The position numbers were made by a program, and so were the translations under genes. A stretch of DNA of 64,000 bases. It comes from Chamaea fasciata (lineage: Eukaryota > Chordata > Aves > Passeriformes > Sylviidae). Positions 26,101-37,721 of the stretch are shown piece by piece. The stretch's first letter is position 1, and each line of letters starts with the position of its first letter. The stretch lies in the NCBI GenBank assembly GCA_029207755.1, contig JARCOQ010000016.1, forward strand, positions 12,979,307-13,043,306, written 5' to 3'. Below the pieces are notes generated by a model. That model saw nothing but the letters and a program-made list of their open reading frames with translations, searched no databases and was not told where the DNA came from.

Positions 26101-28839
26101 CTGTAATCCCAGTCCAGCTCATGGAACTACAGACTGCATCCTGAGAGCCAGGGGAACGAATCACAGTGAGAAAGAGGAGCTTTGCCCTGTCCTTCTCAGC
26201 AACATTAGCAAATCGTGCCTCCAGTACTGTTATCCATCACCCCCCACTAGAAATCAGTGACCACAAATTGATGTCATATCAGTGGAATCATCCCACTTTG
26301 CACCTGTCCTACAACAGTGGCCACAAAACTCATCCCCCACCCTGTCTCTTCCTCCTGCAGAGCTCCCACTTCACCCTCTGGCTTGAAAGGGAGGCCCCAG
26401 CCTGGCAGGAAAATCTCAGTCCCTATGCAAACACAGCTGAATTTCCTGAAGTCTCCTCTATCCCTCCCTACACAGGATTCAAATCGGGCACATCAATATT
26501 GTCCCTGCACCTCCAGCAGTACTGTGATGCCAAGTTATCACTACACCTTGCTCCCCAATCTCAGTGTCTTTGCCAGCAGTCACATCCTATTATCAGGTCC
26601 ATCCTCATGGTTTTTTGGCCCCACTCCTCCCTCTAGAAAGAAGAGAAGTGATGAAGTTAGGACCCTTCCCTTCCATCATTTTAATTTTAAGAGATCTTGG
26701 TTTCTACCTGAAAATTTTGTTAGCCTCAAATTCCACTGTGTCTTGTGCCACTAAACTCTATTCTCTTTGCATTGTTTAGAGGTGGTGTCCATGCAGTCCA
26801 CACCCATTTCCAAAATAGTGTATTCTCCTCATTTTAGCTATAACATCAGGAGCTAGGAAACACTGCTGCAAAAACTGTATTGAATTTGACACCCTGAAAC
26901 TCATACTCACCCACTGGACATGCCAGGAACTGTTAGACTTGGACAATTACCACAGCTAAGTGATGTGAGGGTAATAAATTTGGCACAATTTATCTCCATC
27001 AGTGTAATTCAGGAGGTGGCACAGTGTCACACACCCAAGCCTCACATGTGAAATGACACAGGACTCAATGACATTTTTTTCTCCTGCAGAGGAAACATCT
27101 AAATATCTGTATAAGGGCAAAAGAAGGAAAAGAGTACCAATCCTCTATGGAATGTTAAGCATCCTCTCTGAAAGGAAATGTGATATTTACTGGAATAGAT
27201 GTGAAGATAAATTGGAGCCAAATGCAAGATTTACAGACATAGAAAATGAAATGTACAGGGGAGCAGAATGGCAGTTCCCTCCCCTGCCTTTGCCACTGGC
27301 TTTCAGGGAATTCTGCAAGAACCTCCTTTGGGATACAGGACCCCTACGTGCCTCATTACAGACTGAAGAAGTCCTCCCAAGATCTGCAAGGAAACTGTTT
27401 GAATTCTCTGGCACACTGTAAGAGAACTCTAAGGGACAAACCCCTCCGGAGCTAGGACAGCTCAGCTTAAAACAGTTTTTCAAATATTGGTTTGGATCAC
27501 TTTTGTGCAGTCAAGTTTGAATAACTCTCCAAGAATTGAGAAGAATGGGAGGAACTATGTAAATATAAAAATCATACCAACATTTGAAATGGCTGCCCAT
27601 ACACTGAGCACAGTCAGAAACTCTAAAGCTGCACTCCCCTGTACAAGTGCACATCAGCCAGTTCCCTTTTGGCCCAGGAGATGGATCCCTGGTGTTGGAT
27701 TGTTGGATAATCCCTTTTTCTCACCCAGATGGAGGGAAAAAATGGAGCAACTGAGAGACTCAAGAAAATTTCATTCTAATTTCAGTCTCATATGAAGGGT
27801 GAGACAGTACAGATGTTATAATTCATGCCGTAACAAGCAGAAGCCAAACTATTTTTTAATTATAATACATTATAAACATTTTCTGGCCTATCAGCTTTTG
27901 CAACACAATGCTGCTAATACCTTAAAGCCAATTATCTAAAATTACCCCTCCTATGTCCTACTATCATCTGTCTTTCATAGTTCTATTTCTCCAAAGTATC
28001 TGGTCTGTTTGCAAGGTCATCATTTGACACTTGTTTCTGGTTCAGTTTCTCTCTCCGCAATGTCTGTCCCATTCCATGGCCTTTCTAAGTCAGCACACTT
28101 TCTCTCAGAGTTTGCATACAGATGTGCATGACCATGTGAGCTTTCTGTCAGGCCTTGAGAATCCTCTACAAATCCATTCCCCGTATTGGATAACGAAGAC
28201 ACATCCCACAGCTGTAAACGGGTGCCCCAGAGCTGCAGCTCCTCAGGGGACGGGCAGGGTCCCTCCAGTGTCCCCCCACTGGCACTCTCAGTCCCCTCCC
28301 GTTTGACCCTGAGCCCAAGGACTGGGCTGGGCTGGCCAAGCCCCCCCCCCATCCCGCCCCCAGCTGTTGGTCACTGCTCTGTCCCCCATGGGACAGGGGA
28401 AAGAGTGGGAAAAACTGCAGAGAAAAGACTCCCAGGCTGGAGCAAAGACAGAGCAATCACCCACCAGTGACTGTCACAGGCTCACCTGGCAGGATTTGAC
28501 TCCATTTTTTGCCAATTAATGTTAATTATCTCTGCCCCTTCCTATCACCGCAGGTTACACTCAGTCCCCAGGCATCTCCTTTCCTCTCTCATGCACACAT
28601 GCTGTTATTACACAGTTTATATTTTTCCTGAAAAGCAAAGACAAAGACAGATTTCCACTGTTTCACAGTAATACCAATTTTCCTGTGTAACTGTGGGGTT
28701 TTTTTGTTCACCTACTTGTAGCCTGACAGGAATGGGAGAAGTATCTTCAAGCAAAGCAGTTTTAAAAATAAAGAGACAGATTACTCGTATCTTTATAGAC
28801 AGCTCATAATGAATACTCAAAGGAGAATCTGACAGAAGT
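23191..28839. other. Non-coding, no gene seen
   Basis: No supported gene. The plus-strand frame at 27053-27421 follows a polypyrimidine tract and CAG that look like a splice acceptor, but its translation is unrecognised and overlapped by a minus-strand frame. The cytosine- and proline-rich frames near 26166-26754 and 28020-28470 are composition effects. Confidence 0.45.
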
Positions 28840-29340
28840 GGTGAACACGCTCCTGAAAACTGGAAAGACAGAGGAGAAAGAAGGCTTCTGGTCTACCAGA
28901 GCTGATACCTTAATTAGCCAATTATAACTATTAAACATTGCCAAAGCTCCAGGCCTAGTTGAATTACAACTGAGAAATCAGTAGAAAAATGGTAAGGGGA
29001 AAAGGAAAGCCCTCGGCAGGATTTGCGATAACTCACGAAGGAAAGAAGGAAGGGACTATTTGAGAACTAGAGTAGCAGTTAATATAATTCTTTTTACTTT
29101 AAAGGGCTCCTAGACCATAGAAAGCCCAAGCTTCTTATCCTGCACTCAGCTGTGCAGAAGACAGAAAATTATTAAGCCAGATTTAGAAATGCCTGACTTA
29201 AAAGTCCATGACAGGAGGCTGAGCAGAGAAAAGAGGAGGTCATGGCAGACAGTTCCAATTCCTGTCATACGTTCCTTACCTGGAGACAATCCCAATGGAA
29301 TGGACAATTTATCTGGAACTCAGAAAAGCCTTTGGTAGCA
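28840..29340 (+). mobile_element. Decayed LINE (CR1-like) reverse-transcriptase relic
   Basis: Two short peptides that match landmark motifs of non-LTR reverse transcriptases can be read in the plus orientation. At 28943 the codons give KAPGLVEL, close to the family motif KAPGPDGI. At 29313 they give LELRKAFG, close to LDLSKAFD. They lie in the right order and about 120 codons apart, as expected in CR1-type enzymes. The two are out of frame with each other and stops intervene, so this is an old, inactive fragment. The outer limits are uncertain and the family assignment is by motif only. Confidence 0.45.
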
Positions 29341-31161
29341 CAGCACAGAGCCGATTGGTTTGAAAGGAGGTGAATATGTTTGCAAAGGACTGACAAAACA
29401 AACTCCAGCAGATTAAAGACACGTGGCAGCAGCAGCACGGAGCAGGCCAGCTCTGAGTGCACAGGGGCAGCTGGAGCTCCTGGGAGCTCACAGCTTCAGA
29501 TTGTTCTCTAGAGTCCTGACCTTGGCATGCTGTGCTCCAAATTGTTGTATTTGCTGGTGGCTCACAACTTCTGAGGCAACAGAAGCAGGGGAGAAAGGGC
29601 AAAGAATTTCAGAGTGGCCCGGAAAAATGTGGTTTACAGCCTTACCCATGGCACACAGGCCATGAGCAGGCACCTCAAGGAATCCCATAGCACTGCAAAG
29701 TGACCACAAAGAAAACCCGTCAGTGGGAAAAACTGGGGGAAACTAGGATGTGTTGTGCCTGACACAAAGGGTCCTCTTCTAACTCATTACAGAGAAAAAT
29801 TAAACAGATCTTGGGGTATTTATAGTGAAAAGTATATAGGAGAGGAAATTATTCTAGAAATGCAAGATGGGATGTCTTCTAAGAGTGTCATAAACAACAA
29901 AGTTATTAAGTGATTTAATTGTTTCAATGTTGGCTGATAAATACCTAAAAATAAAATACAACTTAGATTAAATCCTCAAGAATGTTGCATTTTTTGGACA
30001 CCAATGATTTGTGAATTCTGTTCAGAAGAGAGACAACCTCTGGATTCAAAATACTTTAGCTTCTATACCATGGATGAATAACAAAACTATTAAATTCCAT
30101 GCCAGTGAATTCCTATTTTCTTAAAAGATCTCAATTTGGGGTTGATTCTACACTTATCTATAATTTTATTAAAATAATTTTAATTTTGTCCACATTATAC
30201 AGGGATGAGATGAGAGAGAAATGAGAAAAAGCAGTAGATTCAAATTTTTGGCACCATAACTTAGAGGAAATGATGAGTTATAGAGTAGGTAATTTCTTAG
30301 GCTTACTGAAGAGAAAGCAAAAAATTGATGTAAAAAACCTGTGACTAATACAAGGACAAAATCGCAGCTTTTTTTATTGTAGTATAATACATAGAATACC
30401 CACCTTTTAAATAGATCCAGCATGAGAATAAATCAAGAATAGGGAATTAAAATGATGCTGAATGTGGCTCAAGGAGGAAAAGGTTGGGTTCGGGGATTAA
30501 AAACTTGCAAGTATATAAATTAATCTGTTTGTCTGGGAGAAAAGGCATGTTTTGATGACTCTGTAGTTTTGTCTTCACCTATAACGGTATTACTGCATGA
30601 TCCTAATTTTTGTGTGGCAAGACAAAAAGATTTCCTCCCCAAGTACTCCAGGAAACAGCCAGTGAGCTGATCCGAACAGCCTCAGACACAGCCTCTGACC
30701 AGGAACTGAGGAATTCCTTGCTTCTAGGAAAGGGCTCCAGTCAGAAACATTTTAGGGGATGTTTTGAATTTGTATGTGTATGTGACTGCTGATTTAACTG
30801 GTTTATATGTCCTTACCTTCACTTGTAAAGCCGAAAGTGATAATTTTGGCAAAGCTGTTGCCTAGTGACTTTCAAATTGACTTAAAAACATATTTTGATA
30901 TAAACTGTATTGCCAAAGTCAAATATATATCAGCTAAGTAAAATTAACCTTCAAGTGATACTTGAATAACAGTAAGCCACAAGGGTATGGAAGAGATTAG
31001 ATATACTGTAGTTTAATTATGTGACAATAATTCACCTCATTAATCTCTTAGGAAACAATAACCACAACAGTTAAATACTATAATTAACAAACCCTATTTC
31101 AAACTTAATTTTAATTTTATACGACTTTGCAATATTATCCAGTGCAATCATAGAAAAGATT
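29341..31161. other. Non-coding, no gene seen
   Basis: AT-rich sequence without a recognisable gene. The part near 30900-31140 is dense in TAATTA-like strings, which could reflect regulatory DNA or simply base composition. Confidence 0.45.
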
Positions 31162-31185
31162 AAAAAAAAAAAAAAAAAAAAAAAA
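31162..31185. repeat. Poly-A run (A24)
   Basis: Twenty-four consecutive A residues. I could not recognise a retroposed gene in front of it. Confidence 0.95.
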
Positions 31186-31576
31186 GGCAAACATTAAGTT
31201 CTCTGGAGAAGACGTCCAAAATGTCCTCACCTCCACCACCTGTGACAGGAAAGGAACAGGACCAGCACTACTTGGACCTATCTCTGTCCCAGTACGTGGA
31301 GACACAGTGGCTCCAATTCATGTGCAAATAATCTCAGATTCTCTCAGTTCCCACTCCTGCGAGGTCCAAGCACCCTGGACATTCCTGGTTCTCTCTACTA
31401 TCAACATTCCTAATTCCAACAGCGCTCACTGGGAGGACTGCTGCAGATTCGGGCAGCATGCTGCGGCTTAACAAAGGTGATTTAATGTGCATTTAGGATT
31501 TGGGGGTGTTTTTTGCCCTTTTGTTGCATTAAACAACTGTTTCCTAAATTACATGCAGAAATAAACCTGTCTGTGT
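31186..31576. other. Non-coding, no gene seen
   Basis: Unique sequence between the poly-A run and the solo LTR; nothing was recognised. Confidence 0.5.
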
Positions 31577-31996
31577 TGATGCCTTGGAGTGGCTACCTGG
31601 AACTGAGGCTAGACAAGACTGAGAGACTAAAAGCAGATATTTATTAAAGGCCTTCAACAGATACACCCTGGGCAGCCAGATCCTCCCAGGGGCTGCGCCC
31701 AGGATGGACAGTGCTCACGATTATAAACTTGGTCCATTTACACGTGAGGAGTAATCCTCTAATTACAGCTTCAGGTAATGAAGTCATTTACTCCAAGTTT
31801 GCTCCCCTCAATTCATTTTTGTTTACATTTTTCTGGGCCTGAGACAATGAGGTGTCCTTGAGTTCCACACCTAGAGAGGAATTGTTTTGTTTGAATAAAA
31901 TGGGAGAACAGCAGCTGACAGGCTGTGGAGTTTTAGAGTTATACACTAAAGCACTACAGGATCTGAAAAATATAAAAGCTCAATCCTGAGGCATCA
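31577..31996 (-). mobile_element. Solo LTR, minus orientation
   Basis: A 420-bp element bounded by a perfect 8-bp inverted repeat, TGATGCCT at 31577 and AGGCATCA at 31989, so it has the TG...CA ends of an LTR. On the minus strand it carries a TATA-like TTTATAAT near 31721-31728 and the polyadenylation signal AATAAA at 31645-31640, in the order expected for U3-R-U5. The general look matches an LTR family I recall as frequent in songbird genomes, but I cannot name it with certainty. The flanks CTGTGT and CTGTCA match at four of six positions, consistent with an aged target-site duplication. No internal region or second LTR lies next to it. Confidence 0.7.
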
Positions 31997-33694
31997 CTGT
32001 CACTGCCCTTGCCAAAAGCCTGAAATCCCCCAAGCCTTCTTTAGCCCTTCCCAGTGTCAGGAATGCTGTGGGAGGGGAGCATAGTGATGTCCATGGCTCA
32101 GGAGATCCCACTGTGAGCACAGAACATTCCTGCACAGCTCTGCAACGCCTGAAGCAGCCTGGGGCACCTGAGCTTGGGTGTCGGGAGTCCCAGACAAGCA
32201 CAATGCAGGAGGAAATCCTGCAGGAAAAAAAGAGTATTCGCAACATGAGCACCTCAGCGTTGCTGCCTTGCACAGGGCCTGGTCAGCAATCGCAAACAGA
32301 ACAGAGATGGCAAAGGGGACAAAGGGAGCCCCTCAAAGCAGCCAGGTGAGCCTGGCACCTGCAGCATGGCCACTCAGGTGCTGTCAGCACTAGAGAGGAG
32401 AGTTCTGCAGGAAGTTACAGGAGAAAAGCTCCCAGCTCCATCAACAAACCAAAACACCTGCTTCTGGGGATCTCGGCTCTGTTTGCAAGATAAGAAGACT
32501 CAGGTTTTTTATTTGATGAGCTCACAGTCTAAGTCCACAGCAACTGCAGGTATTTTCCATGTGGATTAAGCCGGATACCCCTTAGTTTACACCTGTACAT
32601 CAAAACCTCACTTTCAAATATTTCTCTGAAAGTTGTATTCCTCATTCAAATGCAATGCAAATAGGAGGGAAAGTGCCTTGATTACTTTGATTTTAGCTTT
32701 TTAACAGGTGTCACGTTTACTCCACAAAACTTCTGTAAAACTACACTTGGATTACTTGGCTTCTGCTTGCTGACCTTTTCTTCTTTATAGCTCTCCAAGG
32801 AGAAAAGCAGATATGTTTATAAAATCAGCGAGCAATAAACAAGAAGTTCATGTTCTCATAGAACGAAAAAATAACATCATCGCGAAAGTCATGTTCAAAA
32901 ATATAAGTGTCTCAGAGAGAATAAAACTCATTCATTTATAACATTTTTCTATTAAAACAATGTAATAACTCCTGAAGTTCCAATGATGTATGAGTATCTC
33001 CTTGAAGAAGATCTCCTGTACATCTGATAAACCATAAATACTGTAGAATGTACCTCAGGCAGAACAAGCACAGCTTGGCGTGATCCTGAAAAATATCCAG
33101 CATGTGTGAGGATGAGTTATGAAGGTGAACAAATTTAATATATCTGCTTGCCTCGTGGACACCCACAATTTGCAATTTAATCATCCAAAAGTTACGGTGT
33201 GTTCATAATTGTATTAGATTTTGAAATAAGGCAGTGCTGGTTATGTTAAGCCTAAAAAATAGCCCACCTTTTCAGGTTTATGGTAATTTATAAGGGAAAT
33301 AGTTACAAACAAGGTGAATGGAAGCATTAGAGCTGCACTGAACAAAAGGACAATATATCGCAGATAGATTCTTGAATCTACATCACATTTTTATCATTGT
33401 CACCTTTTATATCTCCAGATTTATAGACAGAGAAAAAAAGCACAGTCATTTTGGGAGGGTGACAGGATTTAATTTTTTTTTTTCTGCAAGCTAATTTTAA
33501 GAGTATCAAGATTTTCAGAGTGGAAAAAAAAAAAACATTGATCAGTCTTGAACCTCTATTTAACAAGTAGAGGCACAGGTTTTATGCCTACAGACCCAGA
33601 TCCTGGCAAAACTGGATAATATCAGAACCATTATTTTATATGAAATAGTTTTTTAAATCACTGAATTAGGTCTAGGTAGAGAAAGCTAACTTTA
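31997..33694. other. Non-coding, no gene seen
   Basis: No gene was recognised; open frames are under 100 codons. Confidence 0.5.
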
Positions 33695-33945
33695 TGGTTT
33701 AGTGGCTTAGACACTTGAATAAAGCACAAGGATCTGCTAGCTCTTTTTTTCAGTAAACAATTCTGTTGTTTAGAAGAAAAATGAAGCATTTACTTCTAGA
33801 AAGATGGGGAGAGATTATCCTATAATAATGCAGCCAGGTGCACAATTTTAGAAATCAAAGACCTTGGTTCAAATCTGTACTTTGTATTAAGCAGAGATTT
33901 AAACATGATCCTCCCATTTGATATAAAACAAAAGGAACAGCCGCA
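33695..33945. repeat. Possible ancient tRNA-derived SINE trace
   Basis: TTTAGTGGCTTAGACACTTG near 33698 resembles a tRNA A-box region and GGTTCAAATCT near 33864 resembles a B box. An inverted partner, AGATTTAAAC, lies near 33895. The spacing is not that of a single tRNA, so at best this is a diverged composite SINE. It could be chance. Confidence 0.2.
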
Positions 33946-34231
33946 CCAGCCTCTTTCAGGATCTGGACCTTCAATCAGAATGTCAGCTTCCACCTTCTCT
34001 GGGCTGAAGAATGAGGAAAACGTTGTTTTGGGTGGATTTGAAGCAACCCTTTTTCCAGGAGGGGTGACCTCCTCGCAGTGCCCAGGACTGAACAGGCAGC
34101 TCCAGAGGGGATGGAGGCTCTGCCTGCACAAGGAGCCACATTCTGAAGACAATGAGCAACAGACACGAGTTGCACCAGGAGAGGTTTCACCTTTATATAT
34201 GAATATTTTGTTCCACAGTGGAAACAAGGAA

Positions 34232-34392
34232 GCTTCTGAGGCAACCTCCCCATAGATGTGGTAGAATCCCCATCACTGGGGCTTTTCAAAACATGACAGG
34301 ACAAGGTGCTAAAAAGGCTTCTCTTCTCCACAAAAAGTTGGACCAGATGATCTTTCAAGATCCCTGCCAGCCTGGCTTGTTCTGTGATTTTT
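34232..34392 (+). mobile_element. CR1 LINE, 3' end fragment
   Basis: The block running from GAGGCAACCTCCCC through AGTTGGACCAGATGATC to TTCTGTGATT follows the order of the conserved 3' end of chicken-repeat-1 elements, including the terminal TTCTGTGAT-like octamer region. It is 5'-truncated, as is typical of CR1, and diverged. Weaker similarity may extend upstream to about 34050. Confidence 0.75.
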
Positions 34393-37100
34393 TCCCTCAG
34401 CTGTTGGTCATTAATAGTAAAGACAGCATTCTTTCAGATGCTGCAATAAAAACAACTTTTAAAAGGGTAACTCTGAAGTTTTCTTCCTCTATTATCAGTG
34501 AAGGCTTAAAAAAAAAAAAAAATAAAAAAACTCCACCACTATAACATAAAACCTTCTAATTCCTCCCCAAAAGACAATCACATAACAAGATCTCTAATAA
34601 AAAAGGAAAAGATTAATTGGAGAGCTGCCTTGAGAGGCCGAATGTTCCAGACCTGACAGTTTTATAATGTAAGTAATTAGAGCAACATTATGAGTTATGT
34701 TATCAGAGCCAGCAGCATGATCAGCAATTGTTTGCATTTCAGGGTCTATTCAAGAGTACAGCACACAGAAAGGAGAGCACCCAAAGCAGATGAAACAGAT
34801 GTTGATGGAGCAGAGCTGACTCCTCAGCTGAATGCAGTTCTCACCCTGTCAGGGCCTTCCATGCATTTATCTTCATTAAAAGAAATGTAATCTTCAATAA
34901 AAAGAAAAACAAGTGACTTCGAAGTTAACCCAGAAGAGGCTCCTGCAGGTGTCAGCTTTGCGTAAAAGTGAAAGATGAGCACGGCAGCAAGGGGTGGGGA
35001 ATGAACCCAAACTTTTCTCACTTCCACTGCTGCTTTCCTGCAGTGATCTTGATTCCAGGGGGGAATTCCAGGGTCCCTCTCTTGGCCCAGGGCTGCACAA
35101 CAGCTGAGGAAAAACAAAACCCAAACCCCCAAACTGAGTAAGGAGCCCCCCTGAACTGATAATGCTAAAGCCAAGGACCCTTTGCTGGATTAAAAGGTGA
35201 TAAAGGGAGAAAACAAATTCAGCTTGAAAAGTAATATCAAAGAAACATGAAAAATTTGTAAGAAAGGGCAGAGAGAGGAGGGTGACAGATGATGTGTGGG
35301 GTATTTGAGTCGGTGTCTGCCAGGAGTGACCCCAAGAGTAAGGAAACCCCAGCTAAGCAGGAGTCAGAATGTGGGGAGCTGTGCTGGACCCCACAACAAG
35401 GACAGGGAGAGGGGTGACTGCACAACAGGGCGGGTGTGCAGGGAAAAACAGAAACTTTCAAGGATTAGTTACAGAAGGGTTTAGAAACTCATAGTTCCAT
35501 AAGAATATTTCACAAATGTCAACTACTGTGGCTTATCTACAGACTGGCTGATTCTGTGTGAATGCCCAATTCCCTGATTGCCAGTTAATTAATTACATGT
35601 CGTTAAATAAATCAATAAACTGCTTTGGTCATGATTTAATTTAAAGAATACAATTTGAGGTTTTCCTCTATTTACAGGTGTTTATTCTTCAAATGATCTC
35701 CTTGTTTAGCTTTCTTTTCTTTATGTTTCTGTACCTGTTTGAGACTATAACTGGTACCATATGTTCAAAGAAATTAACTTCAACTGAAATGAGATTTGTC
35801 ATCAGTTGTATTTCTGGCTTTGTCAAGTGAAAACTTGGCAAACATCATGGAAAGCATCACAGATGTAGTAAAACATGGGATGCTTATCAAAACCAAAATG
35901 ATAAATCTTACACATCTTCCATCACATAAAATAAATATCATTTATCTGATCACTTATGGCAACTCACGAGAAGTTTCTGCACTCTGATCTAGAGTGGTGT
36001 AAAGGTTGATCTTTGACTTCTACTAAAACCATAGAAGAGAACTTCCAAGTGAATTTTTTTATACCAGGTGCACAATTTTTTAAAATCAAAATACTGTAAA
36101 GTGACTTTTGTTTGCAGTGAATCAGGTCCTAAACAGCTGCTCCAACCCTTGCCTTACAGATGGAAAAAAATACCGAGGTAATAAACATCCCAACAAAAAT
36201 AAAGCCTTGTTTTACACATGAGCTAAAGGCTCTGAGTAACTGAAACAAAGTAAATAATGTAGCAAAGATTCATCTCAAAGGAGTCCTACTGTAACCACTG
36301 AATAATTACAAGCAGCAATGTTTATTAGCATGCAAAGAAGCCGGATCTGTTTTGCTTCCAGAGCAGCACAAAGGATAAAAGTCAAGGAAGCAGCGCACAT
36401 TATAATATATCACACACTAAAATTCTCTGTTTGTTTCAGAGAACATCTTTACTCTGGAGGCACAGAGTGCAGAGCTTCTTGCCCAGAATAAAAAGAAAGC
36501 CTTTAATTTCTATTTCCAGTGATGCATTGTGCCTTCAGAGTTCGTTCAATTGAAGAAGTACAAAGGTTTCAGTTTACAGAACTTTTGTCAAAATGATTAC
36601 AGAAGTTGTGATGGAACAATTTCCAAAACAAACTGTGTTATTTTCCTTTTATGGCCCCCTTGACATTTTTAGTTCTTTAGAGCTGGTGTAAGTGGTATAA
36701 GTTTCTATTTTCACAAGAGTGGCAGTGTTTTCTCTGATAAATAGCAAAAGTTTAAAAAAGTCACAGGCATCTGTCAGCGTGCTGAAAAGACAACATTTTC
36801 AAGTACTTTGTGTTTGTATGTGTAAATGGATACGTGTACAGAAGGAAGAATTGAAGCTACAGAGTGAAGATTTTTTTCAGGTGTTTTCAAGATACTGCTC
36901 CTCACATAAAGAATTACTGACAAATTCATTTTTTTCCTCTGTGTTTGCATCTTTACAGACAAATCAGCAAATGACAGAATAAAAACTACAGGGGGTGCTG
37001 TCAGGAGCCACACAGAAGGAAAGGTGAAGTTTAAAATGAAACCTTCAGAAACAGGACTCATTGTAGCAGGATGTGAAGAAACACGGTCCATCTGAAAAAT
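34393..37100. other. Non-coding, no gene seen
   Basis: AT-rich sequence with an A-run near 34507-34530. A short stretch near 36210-36245 recalls MIR/L2-type repeats but is too diverged to call. No gene was recognised up to the LTR element. Confidence 0.45.
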
Positions 37101-37105
37101 CACAG
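37101..37105. repeat. Target-site duplication, left copy
   Basis: CACAG directly before the 5' LTR is repeated as CACAG directly after the 3' LTR at 40036-40040. A 5-bp duplication is made by the integrase of several endogenous retrovirus classes and shows that both LTRs belong to a single insertion. Confidence 0.85.
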
Positions 37106-37640
37106 TGTCCTGGGTTGAAGTATATTCTATCACCATCTTCATGAACTGTTGAAACCAGGTGAGGCAGTGCTCCCTGCCTCCTCCACTCTGGCTTATCTTC
37201 TGTTAATGGGCCATCAGCACCTTTGCTACACAGCTCACAGATAACCCCCTCCTGGACTACCTCCTGTTAATGGGCCCATCAGGCCTTATCACATGACTCA
37301 CCATCCCATTGTGGGATGCTCCGCCCAGAGGGAGAAACCAAGCATTCCAGCCTGGATATAAGCTGAGACTCTGAACACCAGAGGGGCGCTTACCCACTGG
37401 ATTCTCAGAGGACCCGAGCTACCAGACCTTTCTACAGGATCACTGCTTCAGGAAGACCACCTCATCTGGACTGCTTCCATCACTACGCTCAGGTTGTATT
37501 CTGACTCTGTCAGTGGTCTTTTGTATTATTGCATCTATTTTATTTTACTTTCTTTCCTTTTTTTTTTTCTTTTTTTTTTTCCTATTAAATTGTATCTCTG
37601 ACTTGGAGCCTCTCATTTGTTTTGCCTTCAAACTACTACA
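37106..37640 (+). repeat. 5' LTR (535 bp)
   Basis: Begins TGTCCTGGG and ends CTACTACA, so its outermost bases form TGT...ACA. The order is U3 with a repeated TGTTAATGGG motif (37201 and 37265), an AP-1-like TGACTCA, a GC box, a TATA-like box at 37357, a long T-rich tract interrupted by one C, the poly-A signal ATTAAA at 37584, and a short U5. Compared base by base with 39502-40035, the only difference I find is one extra T in the second T-run. Confidence 0.95.
37294..37362 (+). promoter_or_regulatory. LTR promoter core: AP-1, palindrome, GC box, TATA
   Basis: In order these are TGACTCA (37294-37300, AP-1 consensus), the inverted repeat CATCCCA-TTG-TGGGATG (37302-37318), CCGCCC (37321-37326, Sp1-type GC box) and TATAAG (37357-37362). 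Transcription would be expected to begin about 25-30 bp after the TATA-like box, marking the U3/R junction near 37385-37395. The motifs are seen directly; their activity is inferred. The same set lies in the 3' LTR, 2,396 bp further on. Confidence 0.65.
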
Positions 37641-37644
37641 TTTT

Positions 37645-37662
37645 TGGCGCCCAACGTGGGGC
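37645..37662 (+). promoter_or_regulatory. Primer binding site, tRNA-Lys(1,2) type
   Basis: TGGCGCCCAACGTGGGGC lies four bases after the LTR end. This 18-mer is the complement of the 3' end of tRNA-Lys(1,2), the primer used by foamy viruses and by Mason-Pfizer-type betaretroviruses. It marks where minus-strand DNA synthesis would start. Confidence 0.9.
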
Positions 37663-37721
37663 ACAAGGCACTGAGAAAAGTCAGAATTACAATTTTGTAT
37701 TGAAGAAGACACCTGTTCGCT

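Noticed and set aside
27053..27421. 122-codon plus-strand frame after a polypyrimidine tract and CAG, considered as an exon
   Set aside because: The splice-acceptor look is suggestive, but the peptide is unrecognised, a minus-strand frame overlaps it, and no neighbouring exon can be found.
31577..31996. DNA transposon with 8-bp terminal inverted repeats
   Set aside because: The TG...CA ends, a minus-strand AATAAA and a TATA-like box in U3-R-U5 order fit an LTR better. No transposase remnant is present.
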